From the NCBI GenBank assembly GCA_029776735.1, contig JAKOUL010000029.1, forward strand, positions 1-48,730: a DNA stretch of 48,730 bases, written 5' to 3'. Numbering within the stretch: position 1 is the first letter of the stretch; every line of letters starts with the position of its first letter. This DNA comes from Dictyoglomota bacterium. Lineage in GTDB: Bacteria; Dictyoglomota; Dictyoglomia; Dictyoglomales; Dictyoglomaceae. This document shows, in pieces, positions 41,359 to 48,730 of this stretch. The notes beneath the pieces were generated by a model, which saw nothing but the letters and a program-made list of their open reading frames with translations, was not told the origin of the DNA and did no database searches. The position numbers and the translations under genes are program-made.

Positions 41359-41939
41359 GGATATTAGCTTTAGCAGATATTGAATCTCCAAATTTTTATG
41401 AGAAATTTGATGTTACTCCTTACAAAGGAGTGGAAGTGGTATTTTCTTGCGGAGATGTTATGCCTGAGCTTCTTAGTTATATTGCAACAATACTTAATGT
41501 ACCTGTATTTTATGTACATGGTAATCACGATGAGATCTATTTAAATAAGATACCAGAAGGATGTGAAAATATTGATGGAAGAATTATTGAGTTTAAAGGC
41601 AAAAGAATTCTTGGTATAGGTGGATCTATAAGATATAGTTCTGGCACTTTTCAATATACTGAAAAAGAAATGGAAAAACGTATTGAAAGACTCTCTTTTA
41701 AATTAAGGAGGGGAGTGGATATTGTAATTACACATTCACCCCCCTCACAAATTCATGAAGGTGATGATTGGGCTCATAAGGGATTTAAATCCTTCTTAAA
41801 ATTCATAGAGAAATATCAACCTCAATATTTTCTTCATGGGCATACTCATATGAACTATGTCTATAATGCCAAAAGAATTACCCAAGTTGGTAATACAAAA
41901 GTAATAAACTGTTCTGGAATAATTACTTTAGAGTTATAA
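41355..41939 (+). CDS. Calcineurin-like metallophosphoesterase
   Basis: 194 residues. Metal-binding motifs of the family are present in order: LALADIE (D; the usual DxH is changed to D-I-E), FSCGDV (GD), YVHGNHDE (GNHD), VITHSPP (H) and FLHGHTH (GHxH). The change of the first His to Glu is unusual. The likely activity is a phosphomonoesterase or phosphodiesterase; the substrate is unknown. It starts with TTG, overlapping the isomerase stop by 4 bases, so the two are co-translated. Confidence 0.82.
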   Translation: MRILALADIESPNFYEKFDVTPYKGVEVVFSCGDVMPELLSYIATILNVPVFYVHGNHDEIYLNKIPEGCENIDGRIIEFKGKRILGIGGSIRYSSGTFQYTEKEMEKRIERLSFKLRRGVDIVITHSPPSQIHEGDDWAHKGFKSFLKFIEKYQPQYFLHGHTHMNYVYNAKRITQVGNTKVINCSGIITLEL

Positions 41940-41948
41940 AGGTTAATC

Positions 41949-42743
41949 ATGGGATTTTTAGACAAAGTTTTTAAGAGAGAAAAGAGGTATCTTAAGAGTT
42001 TTGAAGAGGTTTTAAAAGAGGAAAATCTTATTACATGGAGAGATCTTGGATATCAAACTATTGAGGTAGATAAGATAGTTGGAAGTGTAGGGAGATATAG
42101 AGATTTTGATGAAGAATTTAGACCTCTAAAAACAAGCTCCATAAATAGACTCCAAGAATTAGAAAATGCTATTTTACGTGGTAAAGTTCTTCCCCCTATT
42201 GAAGTATATAAGATAAAAGATGAATATTATGTGGTAGATGGAAACCACAGAGTTGCGGTGGCAAGAAAATTAGGGCAGAAAGAAATTGATGCTCATGTAA
42301 TTGAGTATATTCCCTCTGATAACAAAATTGAGAATATCCTTTATAGGGAAAGATCTGATTTTGAGTTTATCACAGGTCTAAAAGGTATTGTACTTACTGA
42401 AATAGGGCAGTATAGGAAGCTTTTGAATCAGATCTTAGAACATAAATACTATATGAGTGAAAAAAGAGGAATAGAAGTAGATATGAAAGAGGCAGCAAGA
42501 GATTGGTATAAGAGTATATATCTTCCTATAGTGGAAATAATAGAGAAAGAAAGACTTCTGGATGCTTTTTCTGGAAGGACTCTTGCGGATTTATATGTAT
42601 ATATATCCGATCACAAATGGCTTGAAAGCCAAAAAAGAGGATATGATATTGGGTTTCATGAAGCTATAGAGGATTTTGAAAATCTTGTACCTGGAACAAC
42701 TCTTAAAGACAAAATTCTTGAATTATTTAAGTTTTCTTTTTAA
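41949..42743 (+). CDS. ParB/Srx-fold domain protein with DUF4032-like C-terminus
   Basis: 264 residues. An N-terminal linker of about 45 residues is followed by a ParB/sulfiredoxin-like domain (about 75-120; LPPIEVYKIKDEYYVVDGNH, then RVAVARKLGQKE), with the GNHR motif that binds phosphate or nucleotide in that fold. The C-terminal part (about 180-255; GRTLADLYVYISDHKWLESQ, GYDIGFHEAIEDF) resembles DUF4032-type sequences. No helix-turn-helix of a true ParB is visible, so a partition role is unlikely. Function unknown. Its TAA overlaps the convergent EndoQ stop by 4 bases. Confidence 0.65.
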   Translation: MGFLDKVFKREKRYLKSFEEVLKEENLITWRDLGYQTIEVDKIVGSVGRYRDFDEEFRPLKTSSINRLQELENAILRGKVLPPIEVYKIKDEYYVVDGNHRVAVARKLGQKEIDAHVIEYIPSDNKIENILYRERSDFEFITGLKGIVLTEIGQYRKLLNQILEHKYYMSEKRGIEVDMKEAARDWYKSIYLPIVEIIEKERLLDAFSGRTLADLYVYISDHKWLESQKRGYDIGFHEAIEDFENLVPGTTLKDKILELFKFSF

Positions 42744-43960
42744 AAAAGGGAGAGCTGATCTCTATTTTCAGGAAATATTTTTACTTTTCCATAGATCCCA
42801 TCATATCCAGGCTCTACTTTTATTCTCCCTTCTCTCATTAATTGTATTCCCTCTGCAATTTTCTCTCCTGCAACTTTCTGAATATCTTCTAAAGGTGTTT
42901 CTATGAGAATATTAAGTTCTGTATCTAAAAGATTGATAATCTGAAGATATTCTTTTGATACATATGGAGAGGAAGGAGCTTTATTTATTGCTTGAGCTAT
43001 AATCTCATCTAATGGTATAAGATTTTTATAGGGAATTTTATTTGGTGGAATAGATCCCTCTTCTCTATCTGCAAGCTCTTCTACTCTATGGGAAACTCCA
43101 ATGGTTAGTTTTTTCCCACACACAGGGCATATATTCTTCATTTTTATACTCTCTTTTGGTGAAAATACCACATTACAATTTCTATGTCCATCAAAGTGAT
43201 ATTTCCCTTCCTCAGGGAAAAATTCTATGGTAAACAGGAATTTATTCTTATCCTGATTTTTTATAGCCTCAAAAATTTCTTTATAATTCATCTCACAGTC
43301 AAACACATTTGCCTCTCTACCTATTCTATTAGGAGAATGAGCATCAGAATTGGATATAAGACAGATGTTATCAAGATTGCTTAGCCTCCAATTCATAGGA
43401 GGGTCGCTACTTAGTCCTGTCTCTATAGAAAATATTCTATTTTTCATATCCCCAAAAGCTTCTTCTAAAGAATCAAAACCTGATTGAGATCCAAAAATAG
43501 AGTACCATGGAGTCCATGCATGAGCAGGGATAACATAAATTTCTTCAGATATCTCCCATAAGGAGGAGATTATTTCCTTTATATTTTTACCAAATGTAGG
43601 TCTTCCATCTTGAGAAAGAGTACCATAATTACTAAGAGTTCTATTTATTTTATAGACAACATCTAAGGAAGGAGAGAATAATAAAAGATGAATTCTTCTT
43701 ACTTTATTGTCCACATTATAGATACAACTAATTTCAGATGTTAATATGAAATTAACACCATTGTAAGAATATATTCCATAATCTTCTTCTTTTAATTTAT
43801 CCTTAAGTTCATTAAACCACAAGGGATGAGTAAAATCCCCAGTACCAAGAAGGGCTATTCCTTTTAACTTTGCCCATTTAGATAGCTCTTCAAGAGTCAT
43901 ATCCTTACTTGTAGCCCTACTATATTTTGAATGTATATGAAAGTCTGCAATAAATCTCAT
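42740..43960 (-). CDS. EndoQ-like PHP-domain endonuclease with C-terminal beta-clamp motif
   Basis: 406 residues. The PHP metal centre is clear: FIADFHIHSKYSRATSKDM, GTGDFTHP, LTSEIS, VIPAHAWTPW and ISNSDAHSPNRIGREA. After it comes a zinc-like region with CPVCGKKLTIGVSHRVEELA and a helix-hairpin-helix-like tail. This layout matches endonuclease Q, known from Thermococcales and a few bacteria, which nicks 5' of deaminated bases (uracil, hypoxanthine, xanthine). The last five residues, QLSLF, match the bacterial sliding-clamp binding consensus QL[SD]LF. AAGGTGA precedes the ATG. It is divergent from an Rrf2 regulator. Confidence 0.85.
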   Translation of the reverse strand: MRFIADFHIHSKYSRATSKDMTLEELSKWAKLKGIALLGTGDFTHPLWFNELKDKLKEEDYGIYSYNGVNFILTSEISCIYNVDNKVRRIHLLLFSPSLDVVYKINRTLSNYGTLSQDGRPTFGKNIKEIISSLWEISEEIYVIPAHAWTPWYSIFGSQSGFDSLEEAFGDMKNRIFSIETGLSSDPPMNWRLSNLDNICLISNSDAHSPNRIGREANVFDCEMNYKEIFEAIKNQDKNKFLFTIEFFPEEGKYHFDGHRNCNVVFSPKESIKMKNICPVCGKKLTIGVSHRVEELADREEGSIPPNKIPYKNLIPLDEIIAQAINKAPSSPYVSKEYLQIINLLDTELNILIETPLEDIQKVAGEKIAEGIQLMREGRIKVEPGYDGIYGKVKIFPENRDQLSLF

Positions 43961-43989
43961 CTTTCACCTTAATAAAATCTTTTGAAGAT

Positions 43990-44018
43990 ATTTTAGAATA
44001 TTATTGTATATTTGTTAA
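43990..44018 (-). promoter_or_regulatory. Promoter of the EndoQ-like gene
   Basis: On the minus strand TTAACA (44018-44013), 17 bases, TAAAAT (43995-43990). The ATG at 43960 follows about 30 bases later. Confidence 0.6.
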
Positions 44019-44042
44019 TAAGAGTTCAATACTTTCATACCT

Positions 44043-44057
44043 ATCTACAAAATAGAT
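44043..44057. promoter_or_regulatory. Inverted repeat between the EndoQ and Rrf2 promoters (possible operator)
   Basis: ATCTA-N5-TAGAT lies between the two divergent -35 elements, 11 bases upstream of the Rrf2 -35 and 24 bases upstream of the EndoQ -35. Size and symmetry would suit a dimeric regulator, but short repeats arise by chance in AT-rich DNA. Confidence 0.3.
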
Positions 44058-44068
44058 TCTTTCTTAAT

Positions 44069-44097
44069 TTGACTTTTTTTGTAGTAAATCGTAAAAT
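44069..44097 (+). promoter_or_regulatory. Promoter of the Rrf2 regulator gene
   Basis: TTGACT (44069-44074), 17 bases, TAAAAT (44092-44097). GAGGTG at 44123-44128 and GTG at 44135 follow. Confidence 0.7.
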
Positions 44098-44134
44098 AAT
44101 CCTAAAAAAGTATAAATTAAATGAGGTGTTAAGA

Positions 44135-44554
44135 GTGAAACTTTCTACAAGATCCAGGTATGGTCTAAGAGCTCTTGTATTTCTTGCAAAACACTCAAAT
44201 GAAGCTCCTATAAGTGTTCGTAGAATTTCTATGTCGGAAGATATACCACTAAGATATTTAGAGAGAATTATGAGAATTCTCTCACAAAAAGGATTTGTAA
44301 GAGCAGAGGTAGGAGCTGAAGGTGGTTATCTATTGTCAGACTCTCCAGAAAATATAAAAATCTTAGATGTAATTGAGGTTTTGGAAGGGAAACTTTCGTT
44401 AGTAAATTGTATTGATGACCCATCTAAATGTGAGAGATTTAAAAATTGTTTTACAAGACCATTGTGGGAAGAAATAAGTGGAAATATTCGCAATACTTTA
44501 TCTAAATATACCTTAGCTGATTTTGTAAAAGAAAAAGAAGAATCATTAAATTAA
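44135..44554 (+). CDS. Rrf2-family Fe-S transcriptional regulator
   Basis: About 139 residues. A winged helix-turn-helix (about 1-75; KLSTRSRYGLRALVFLAKHS, ISVRRISMSEDIPLRYLERI) is followed by the cluster loop VNCIDDPSKCERFKNC, three Cys spaced x6 and x5, as in NsrR/IscR-type proteins that bind a 2Fe-2S or 4Fe-4S cluster. The open frame extends up to 44012, but the true start is GTG 44135. It has GAGGTG seven bases before it and the promoter just upstream, and the extra N-terminus has no family counterpart. There is no isc/suf gene nearby. It is divergent from the EndoQ-like gene. Confidence 0.9.
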   Translation: MKLSTRSRYGLRALVFLAKHSNEAPISVRRISMSEDIPLRYLERIMRILSQKGFVRAEVGAEGGYLLSDSPENIKILDVIEVLEGKLSLVNCIDDPSKCERFKNCFTRPLWEEISGNIRNTLSKYTLADFVKEKEESLN

Positions 44555-44600
44555 ATAGATTAAAACTCGGATAAAATTAGACTTAGTTTTTTATGCACTT

Positions 44601-45605
44601 TTACACGTGAAATCTTATGTAGATTACATCTCCATCTTGGACTATATAATCTTTTTTCTCTATTCTTACTTTCTCTTCCTGATAAGCTTTTTTCCAATCC
44701 CCAAGTTCTGCAAGCTCATACCACGGTATAACTTCTGCACGAATAAAACCTCTTGCAATATCTGAATGGATAACATCTGCTGCTTCTAAAACAGTGCTTC
44801 CCTTTTTGAGTTTCCATGCCCTTGCATCCTTTTCTCCAACAGTGAAAAAGGAGATAAGATTTGAAAATTCAAAAATCTTGTTGAAGATCAGAGTTCTTAT
44901 ATCTGAAGAGAGAGCGTACATAGATAGATATTCTAAAGCTTCTTTCTCGTCAAGCTCTATAAGTTCTTCCTCTAATTTTGCAGGGAATAGAAAATATATT
45001 TTATCTTTAAACTGTTTTTGGATGGAATCAATAAAAGTCGTATCTTCCAATTGAGAATTAGATATATTAATTATATAAAAGATGGGCTTAAGAGAGATGA
45101 AATTCCATGCAGAAAGAATTTTTAATTCGTCCTCTCTGAAATCTACAGATGAAAGGGGCTTTTCATCTAATAAGTTTTTGTGTATCTTTTCAAGTAGTCC
45201 TTTTTCTGCAATGCTTAGTTTTCTATTTTTAAGTTGTCTTTCACATACTTCTAAATCTCTTAATATTAGTTCAGTCTCCTCTTTTGATATTTCTTCTTCT
45301 AAATCATACCCTTCTTTAAAAACAGGAATTAAATAAAAGATTATATCGGACTTTTGAATTCTCTCATAAAGTTGAGATGTAATAGAAGAGAATTTTACAT
45401 TTCCTGGTGGATCTACAAAATCAAGATTTATAAAGTTTAAAGATTTACTGTTAAATATTTTCCAAAGCTTTATAAGTCTTTCATCTTCCTTAGGTATAGA
45501 ACAAACATTATATTCAGAAAGTTTTAGATGTGCTTTCCCTCTTGAAAGTACTTTTATTAATGTAGTTTTTCCCGATTGTGATTCTCCTACAATTAAATAT
45601 CCCAT
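44601..45605 (-). CDS. Degenerate YchF/OLA1-like protein with TGS domain
   Basis: 334 residues. The C-terminal TGS domain (about 262-334) is intact: ARAWKLKKGSTVLEAADVIH, GFIRAEVIPWYELAELG and KKDYIVQDGDVIYIRF closely match YchF. The N-terminal P-loop domain has drifted. The P-loop is GESQSGKTTL rather than G-x-P-N-x-G-K-S, the G3 region is DFVDPPGNV rather than D-x-A-G, and the G4 position reads FYIINISNSQ, lacking the NxxE/NKxD specificity residues. A central coiled coil is retained. It may be an inactive or altered paralogue of YchF, which binds ATP and the ribosome. It follows archease by 6 bases. Confidence 0.75.
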   Translation of the reverse strand: MGYLIVGESQSGKTTLIKVLSRGKAHLKLSEYNVCSIPKEDERLIKLWKIFNSKSLNFINLDFVDPPGNVKFSSITSQLYERIQKSDIIFYLIPVFKEGYDLEEEISKEETELILRDLEVCERQLKNRKLSIAEKGLLEKIHKNLLDEKPLSSVDFREDELKILSAWNFISLKPIFYIINISNSQLEDTTFIDSIQKQFKDKIYFLFPAKLEEELIELDEKEALEYLSMYALSSDIRTLIFNKIFEFSNLISFFTVGEKDARAWKLKKGSTVLEAADVIHSDIARGFIRAEVIPWYELAELGDWKKAYQEEKVRIEKKDYIVQDGDVIYIRFHV

Positions 45606-45611
45606 AATAAA

Positions 45612-46028
45612 TTAAAGATCAAACACCACTTGAATAGTCCAGTGATCTCCATGATTTTCTATTTTTAATAGATTAAAAGTAGCAGCCTTTATCTCCCTTT
45701 GCAGCTCATGCTTTTTAGGATCAAATTTTTCACCAAAGCAATGACTTATTAATTGATTACTACCAATAAGTGTTATTTTAAATTCCTTAAAAAGAAGTTT
45801 TTTAACTTCAAACACATAAAGAAGTTCATTTAACCATGTAACAAGAAGAGATTCTAAATCCTCTGCATCCACCTCTATATCAAAGCTTGTTTTTTCTTGG
45901 ATTGAATTTAAAGGGCACATGAGATCAAACATTGCTTCAGCGACAGAACAAAAAGCCTCTTCCTTTGTTGTTCCATAGGCGATCACACCAATATCAGCTG
46001 TATGTTCTAAAAGTTCATACTTTTTCAT
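45612..46028 (-). CDS. Archease
   Basis: 138 residues. The N-terminal [16 protein letters not shown] and the C-terminal [12 protein letters not shown], with acidic metal-binding residues, are archease signatures. ITL...[17 protein letters not shown] is also conserved. Archease activates the RNA ligase RtcB in tRNA splicing and RNA repair by promoting guanylylation and turnover. No rtcB is in this window. The ATG overlaps the gyrA stop by 4 bases, an unusual neighbour for this protein. Confidence 0.92.
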   Translation of the reverse strand: MKKYELLEHTADIGVIAYGTTKEEAFCSVAEAMFDLMCPLNSIQEKTSFDIEVDAEDLESLLVTWLNELLYVFEVKKLLFKEFKITLIGSNQLISHCFGEKFDPKKHELQREIKAATFNLLKIENHGDHWTIQVVFDL

Positions 46029-48448
46029 TCTTCCCTACTTACAAAATCAAGACTAACCACATAATCATCAGAATTAAGCTTTACAAGCTTAACTCCTTGA
46101 GAGTTTCTACCAAGTATTGGAACATTCTCTGCAGATAACCTTACTACTTGCCCTTTTTGAGTTGTTATTAAAATTTCATCATTGGGACTAACACTTTTTA
46201 CTGCCACAAGATCTCCTGTCTTTGGAGTAATTTTGATTGCTCTTACTCCTGTCCCTCCTCTTCTTTGTGGATTAAACATATCTATTTTAACTCTTTTTCC
46301 TATTCCTAAAGAAGTCACAAGAAGTATATCTTTTGAATCTTCAGCAATAATTCCTCCAACTACTAAGTCATCTTTTCTAAGCTTTATCCCAGTAACCCCA
46401 CGAGCCACTCTTCCCGTAGGTCTTATATTTTTCTCATCAAATCTTATAGCCTTTCCCTTCTTTGTAAATAACATAACTTGGTTATTTCCACTGGTAAGAA
46501 ATACATTAACTAAAAAATCTTCCTCATCAAGTTTTATGGCATATATGCCAGATTTTCGTGCATTTTTAAATTCTTCTACTGAAGTCTTTTTTACTATACC
46601 TTTTGAGGTAACAAATAGTAAATATTGATCTTTCTGGAATGTGTTTAAAGAGATTATTTCTGTAATCTTCTCGTCATCGTTAATGCCAATGTAATTCTTA
46701 ATGGGTACTCCTTTGCTCTGTCTTGAGGTCTCTTCTAATTCATAAGTCTTAATAACAAAAATTCTTCCCTTATCACTAAAAAGTAGTAGCGTACTTCTTG
46801 TAGAGGCAACTAAAAATGAAACCATTATATCTTGTCGGTTATTAGCAAGTGTATTTAAGCCTTTTCCTCCTCTTTTCTGAAGCTGATAAGTTGAAAGAGG
46901 AAGCCTCTTTATATATCCTTCCTCAGTTAGACATACTATTTCAAGATTGTCTGGAAGAAGGTCTTCTATAGTTAAAATGGTTTTTTCTTCTTCCTCAATG
47001 GTAGTTTTTCTACTATCAGCATATTTTGTTTTTATTTCTTTTAACTCATTAGCAATTACTTCCCATAATTTCTTTTCATCAGTTAATATTTTCTCAAGTC
47101 TATCTATATTTCCTTTTATCTCTTCTAATTCTCCTACTAATTTCTCCTTCTCAAGTTTTGTAAGTTGATGTAGTCTCATATCAAGGATTGCTTGAGCTTG
47201 AGGCTGAGTAAGTTTGAATCTTATTATTAATTCTTCCCTTGCCCTTTCTGCATTTTCTGAATTTCTTATAACTTTTATAACTTCATCTAAATTCTGAATA
47301 GCAATAAGAAGTCCCTCTAAAATATGAGCTCTATTTTTTGCTTTCTCAAGCTCAAATTTTGTTCTTCTTGTAACAACATCTTTTCTATGCTCTAAAAATA
47401 CCTTTAAAAGTTCAATAAGAGTAAATATCTTAGGTTGTCCATCTAAAATTGCAAGTGTTATAACTCCAAAAGTTGTTTGTAGCTGAGTATGTTTATATAG
47501 TTGGTTTATAACTACTTGAGGATCTGCTTCCTTTTTAAGCTCAATTACTATCCTTATTCCGTGTCCATCTGATTCATCTCTAAGATCTTTAATTCCAATT
47601 ATCTTTCTTTCTTGTACAAGTTGTGCAATTTGAGTTAAAAGGTTAGCTTTATTCACTTGGTAAGGAATTTCAGTTACGACTAAACTTTTTTCTCCCTTTT
47701 TATTGTCTTCTGTTTTTATCCTTGCTCTTAATATAATTTTCCCCTTACCAGTAAGATAACTTTCTCTTATACCCTTTCTGCCTACGATGATTCCTCCTGT
47801 AGGAAAATCAGGACCTTTTATGAATTGTAGGATTTCATCTAATTCTGCATCAGGTTTTTCAATAAGATACAGCAGCGCATCTATTAATTCCCCTAAATTG
47901 TGAGGAGGAATATTTGTTGCCATTCCTACGGCTATACCTGAAGAACCATTCATTAGAAGTTGTGGAACTTTGGTAGGAAGTACTATTGGCTCCTTCAATG
48001 AGTTATCATAGTTAGGTATAAAGTCAACCACATCCTTTTCTATATCAGCAATAAGTTCTGATGCAATTGCGGCAAGTCTAACTTCGGTATATCTCATTGC
48101 TGCAGGTTCGTCACCATCTACAGAGCCAAAATTTCCATGTCCATCTACAAGGGGATATCTAAAGGAAAAATCTTGAGCCATTCTTACAAGGGCATCATAT
48201 ACTGTAGCATCTCCATGAGGATGATATCTACCAAGAACATTACCGACTATGTGAGCACTCTTTTTATATGGCCTATTGTAAAACATCCCAGATTCATACA
48301 TAGAGTAAAGAATCCTACGTTGTACTGGCTTTAATCCATCTCTTGCATCAGGCAAAGCTCTACCCACAATTACGCTCATAGCGTAATCTAAATAGGCACT
48401 TTCCATCTCTTTTTCTAAACCAATTAGAATTATCTTACCTTTCTCCAT
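46025..48448 (-). CDS. gyrA: DNA gyrase subunit A
   Basis: 807 residues. The N-terminal breakage-reunion domain has the catalytic Tyr in [10 protein letters not shown] and the surrounding [36 protein letters not shown] is near the start. A coiled-coil tower is followed by a C-terminal beta-pinwheel of repeated blades with a GyrA-box-like QKRGGKG (about residue 530) and a second QRRGGTG later. The first box supports GyrA over ParC. With GyrB it introduces negative supercoils. gyrB is not in the window. Confidence 0.95.
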   Translation of the reverse strand: MEKGKIILIGLEKEMESAYLDYAMSVIVGRALPDARDGLKPVQRRILYSMYESGMFYNRPYKKSAHIVGNVLGRYHPHGDATVYDALVRMAQDFSFRYPLVDGHGNFGSVDGDEPAAMRYTEVRLAAIASELIADIEKDVVDFIPNYDNSLKEPIVLPTKVPQLLMNGSSGIAVGMATNIPPHNLGELIDALLYLIEKPDAELDEILQFIKGPDFPTGGIIVGRKGIRESYLTGKGKIILRARIKTEDNKKGEKSLVVTEIPYQVNKANLLTQIAQLVQERKIIGIKDLRDESDGHGIRIVIELKKEADPQVVINQLYKHTQLQTTFGVITLAILDGQPKIFTLIELLKVFLEHRKDVVTRRTKFELEKAKNRAHILEGLLIAIQNLDEVIKVIRNSENAERAREELIIRFKLTQPQAQAILDMRLHQLTKLEKEKLVGELEEIKGNIDRLEKILTDEKKLWEVIANELKEIKTKYADSRKTTIEEEEKTILTIEDLLPDNLEIVCLTEEGYIKRLPLSTYQLQKRGGKGLNTLANNRQDIMVSFLVASTRSTLLLFSDKGRIFVIKTYELEETSRQSKGVPIKNYIGINDDEKITEIISLNTFQKDQYLLFVTSKGIVKKTSVEEFKNARKSGIYAIKLDEEDFLVNVFLTSGNNQVMLFTKKGKAIRFDEKNIRPTGRVARGVTGIKLRKDDLVVGGIIAEDSKDILLVTSLGIGKRVKIDMFNPQRRGGTGVRAIKITPKTGDLVAVKSVSPNDEILITTQKGQVVRLSAENVPILGRNSQGVKLVKLNSDDYVVSLDFVSREE

Positions 48449-48490
48449 TTTTCCCTTTCAAAAATAAAAAGATTTATAGAAGGACTATAT

Positions 48491-48519
48491 ATTCTAACAT
48501 AGGATAACTTATTTTTCTA
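48491..48519 (-). promoter_or_regulatory. Possible promoter of gyrA operon
   Basis: On the minus strand an extended -10, TGTTAGAAT (48499-48491), with TAGAAA (48519-48514) 17 bases upstream. It matches consensus at 5 of 6 (-10) and 4 of 6 (-35). The ATG at 48448 follows about 42 bases later, with GAAAGGG just before it. Confidence 0.45.
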
Positions 48520-48544
48520 TAGTTCAAAACTATATTTATGAGAT

Positions 48545-48730
48545 CTATTTTTTTATAAAATGGATGATTAAAAGAGTTCCACTCTTGATTTTTATCTGTG
48601 CTATATTTTGAGTAAATTCATTGCTTATTCCTCGGGTAAGATTTCTGTAAAGAGACTCATTATATAAAGGATATTTAAGTCCTTCTGAAGAGATACCTTC
48701 TACAACTTCAGAAAATGGGATAAGGGAGAT
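48545..48730 (-). CDS. Thiamine pyrophosphokinase, C-terminal part (5' end outside window)
   Basis: Reading the minus strand from the window edge gives an open frame of 61 codons ending at TAG (48547-48545): ISLIPFSEVVEGISSEGLKY, then PLYNESLYRN and LTRGISNEFT, and a closing IKSGTLLIIHF. This is the C-terminal thiamine-binding domain pattern of thiamine pyrophosphokinase (S-L-I-P, GL-x-Y-P-L, G-I-S-N, strand-forming end), which makes thiamine diphosphate from thiamine and ATP. The N-terminal ATP-binding domain lies beyond base 48730. It is transcribed toward gyrA, 96 bases upstream of it, on the same strand. An AT-rich hairpin (TATAGTT/AACTATA) follows the stop. Confidence 0.8.
   Translation of the reverse strand: MSLIPFSEVVEGISSEGLKYPLYNESLYRNLTRGISNEFTQNIAQIKIKSGTLLIIHFIKK

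Noticed and set aside
44012..44134. N-terminal extension of the Rrf2 reading frame
   Set aside because: It covers the -35 and -10 of the gene's own promoter, has no ribosome binding site, and no Rrf2 protein has such an extension. GTG 44135 has a good site.
44562..44590. AAAACT/AGTTTT hairpin between the convergent Rrf2 and YchF-like genes as a bidirectional terminator
   Set aside because: Only six A-U-rich pairs around a 17-base loop. U-runs exist on both sides, but stability would be poor, especially at high temperature.

Overview
The window is an AT-rich (by eye about one third G+C), densely packed bacterial chromosome segment made mostly of housekeeping genes, with strong GGAGG-type ribosome binding sites and sigma-A-like promoters. 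Gene content and order (phoH-ybeY-dgkA...cdd-era...recO-glyQS-ppdK...dnaG-rpoD, infC-rpmI-rplT, pheST-mutS2, rplU-rpmA-obg-nadD) fit a deep-branching anaerobic thermophile. My best guess is Dictyoglomus, from recognising the style of the proteins; no 16S gene is present to prove it.

Left block (1-24989, all +): a near-continuous run of overlapping genes. It starts inside phoH and goes through ybeY, a DgkA-type lipid kinase, a CNNM/CorC protein, pyrG, cdd, era, deoC, recO and glyQS. A promoter then precedes ppdK, followed by dgt, dnaG, the primary sigma factor, infC-rpmI-rplT, a SpoU methyltransferase, pheST, mutS2 and an LptF/LptG-type permease. The themes are ribosome assembly and decoding, nucleotide supply and cleansing, replication and repair.

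Middle block (24986-29562, all -): a promoter reads through tRNA-Asp and tRNA-Thr and apparently on into rseC-like, DUF2007, proA, proC, htrA and rlmH without a terminator. Next comes an accessory stretch of about 3 kb (29563-32566) between two tRNA clusters. It holds a broken beta-helix gene, a flavin reductase-like gene and a secreted protein made of seven ~51-residue repeats. A second tRNA cluster (Lys-Glu-Val, -) follows.

Right block: rplU-rpmA-obg-nadD, a VOC protein, a ThuA-like protein and a prenyl synthase (+) converge on yaaC-gltX-osmC (-). osmC is divergent from a phosphoglucose/phosphomannose isomerase operon, and the two promoters share one -35 site. Then an EndoQ-like deaminated-base endonuclease ending in a beta-clamp motif (-) is divergent from an Rrf2 Fe-S regulator (+). 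The window ends with gyrA-archease-degenerate YchF (-) and the 3' end of a thiamine pyrophosphokinase gene (-).

The points I consider most worth following are the divergent EndoQ/Rrf2 pair with an inverted repeat between its promoters, a hairpin that may bridge the Shine-Dalgarno and start codon of dgt, an ATA start for infC, a YchF paralogue that has lost its nucleotide-binding signatures, and the tRNA-bounded accessory segment.
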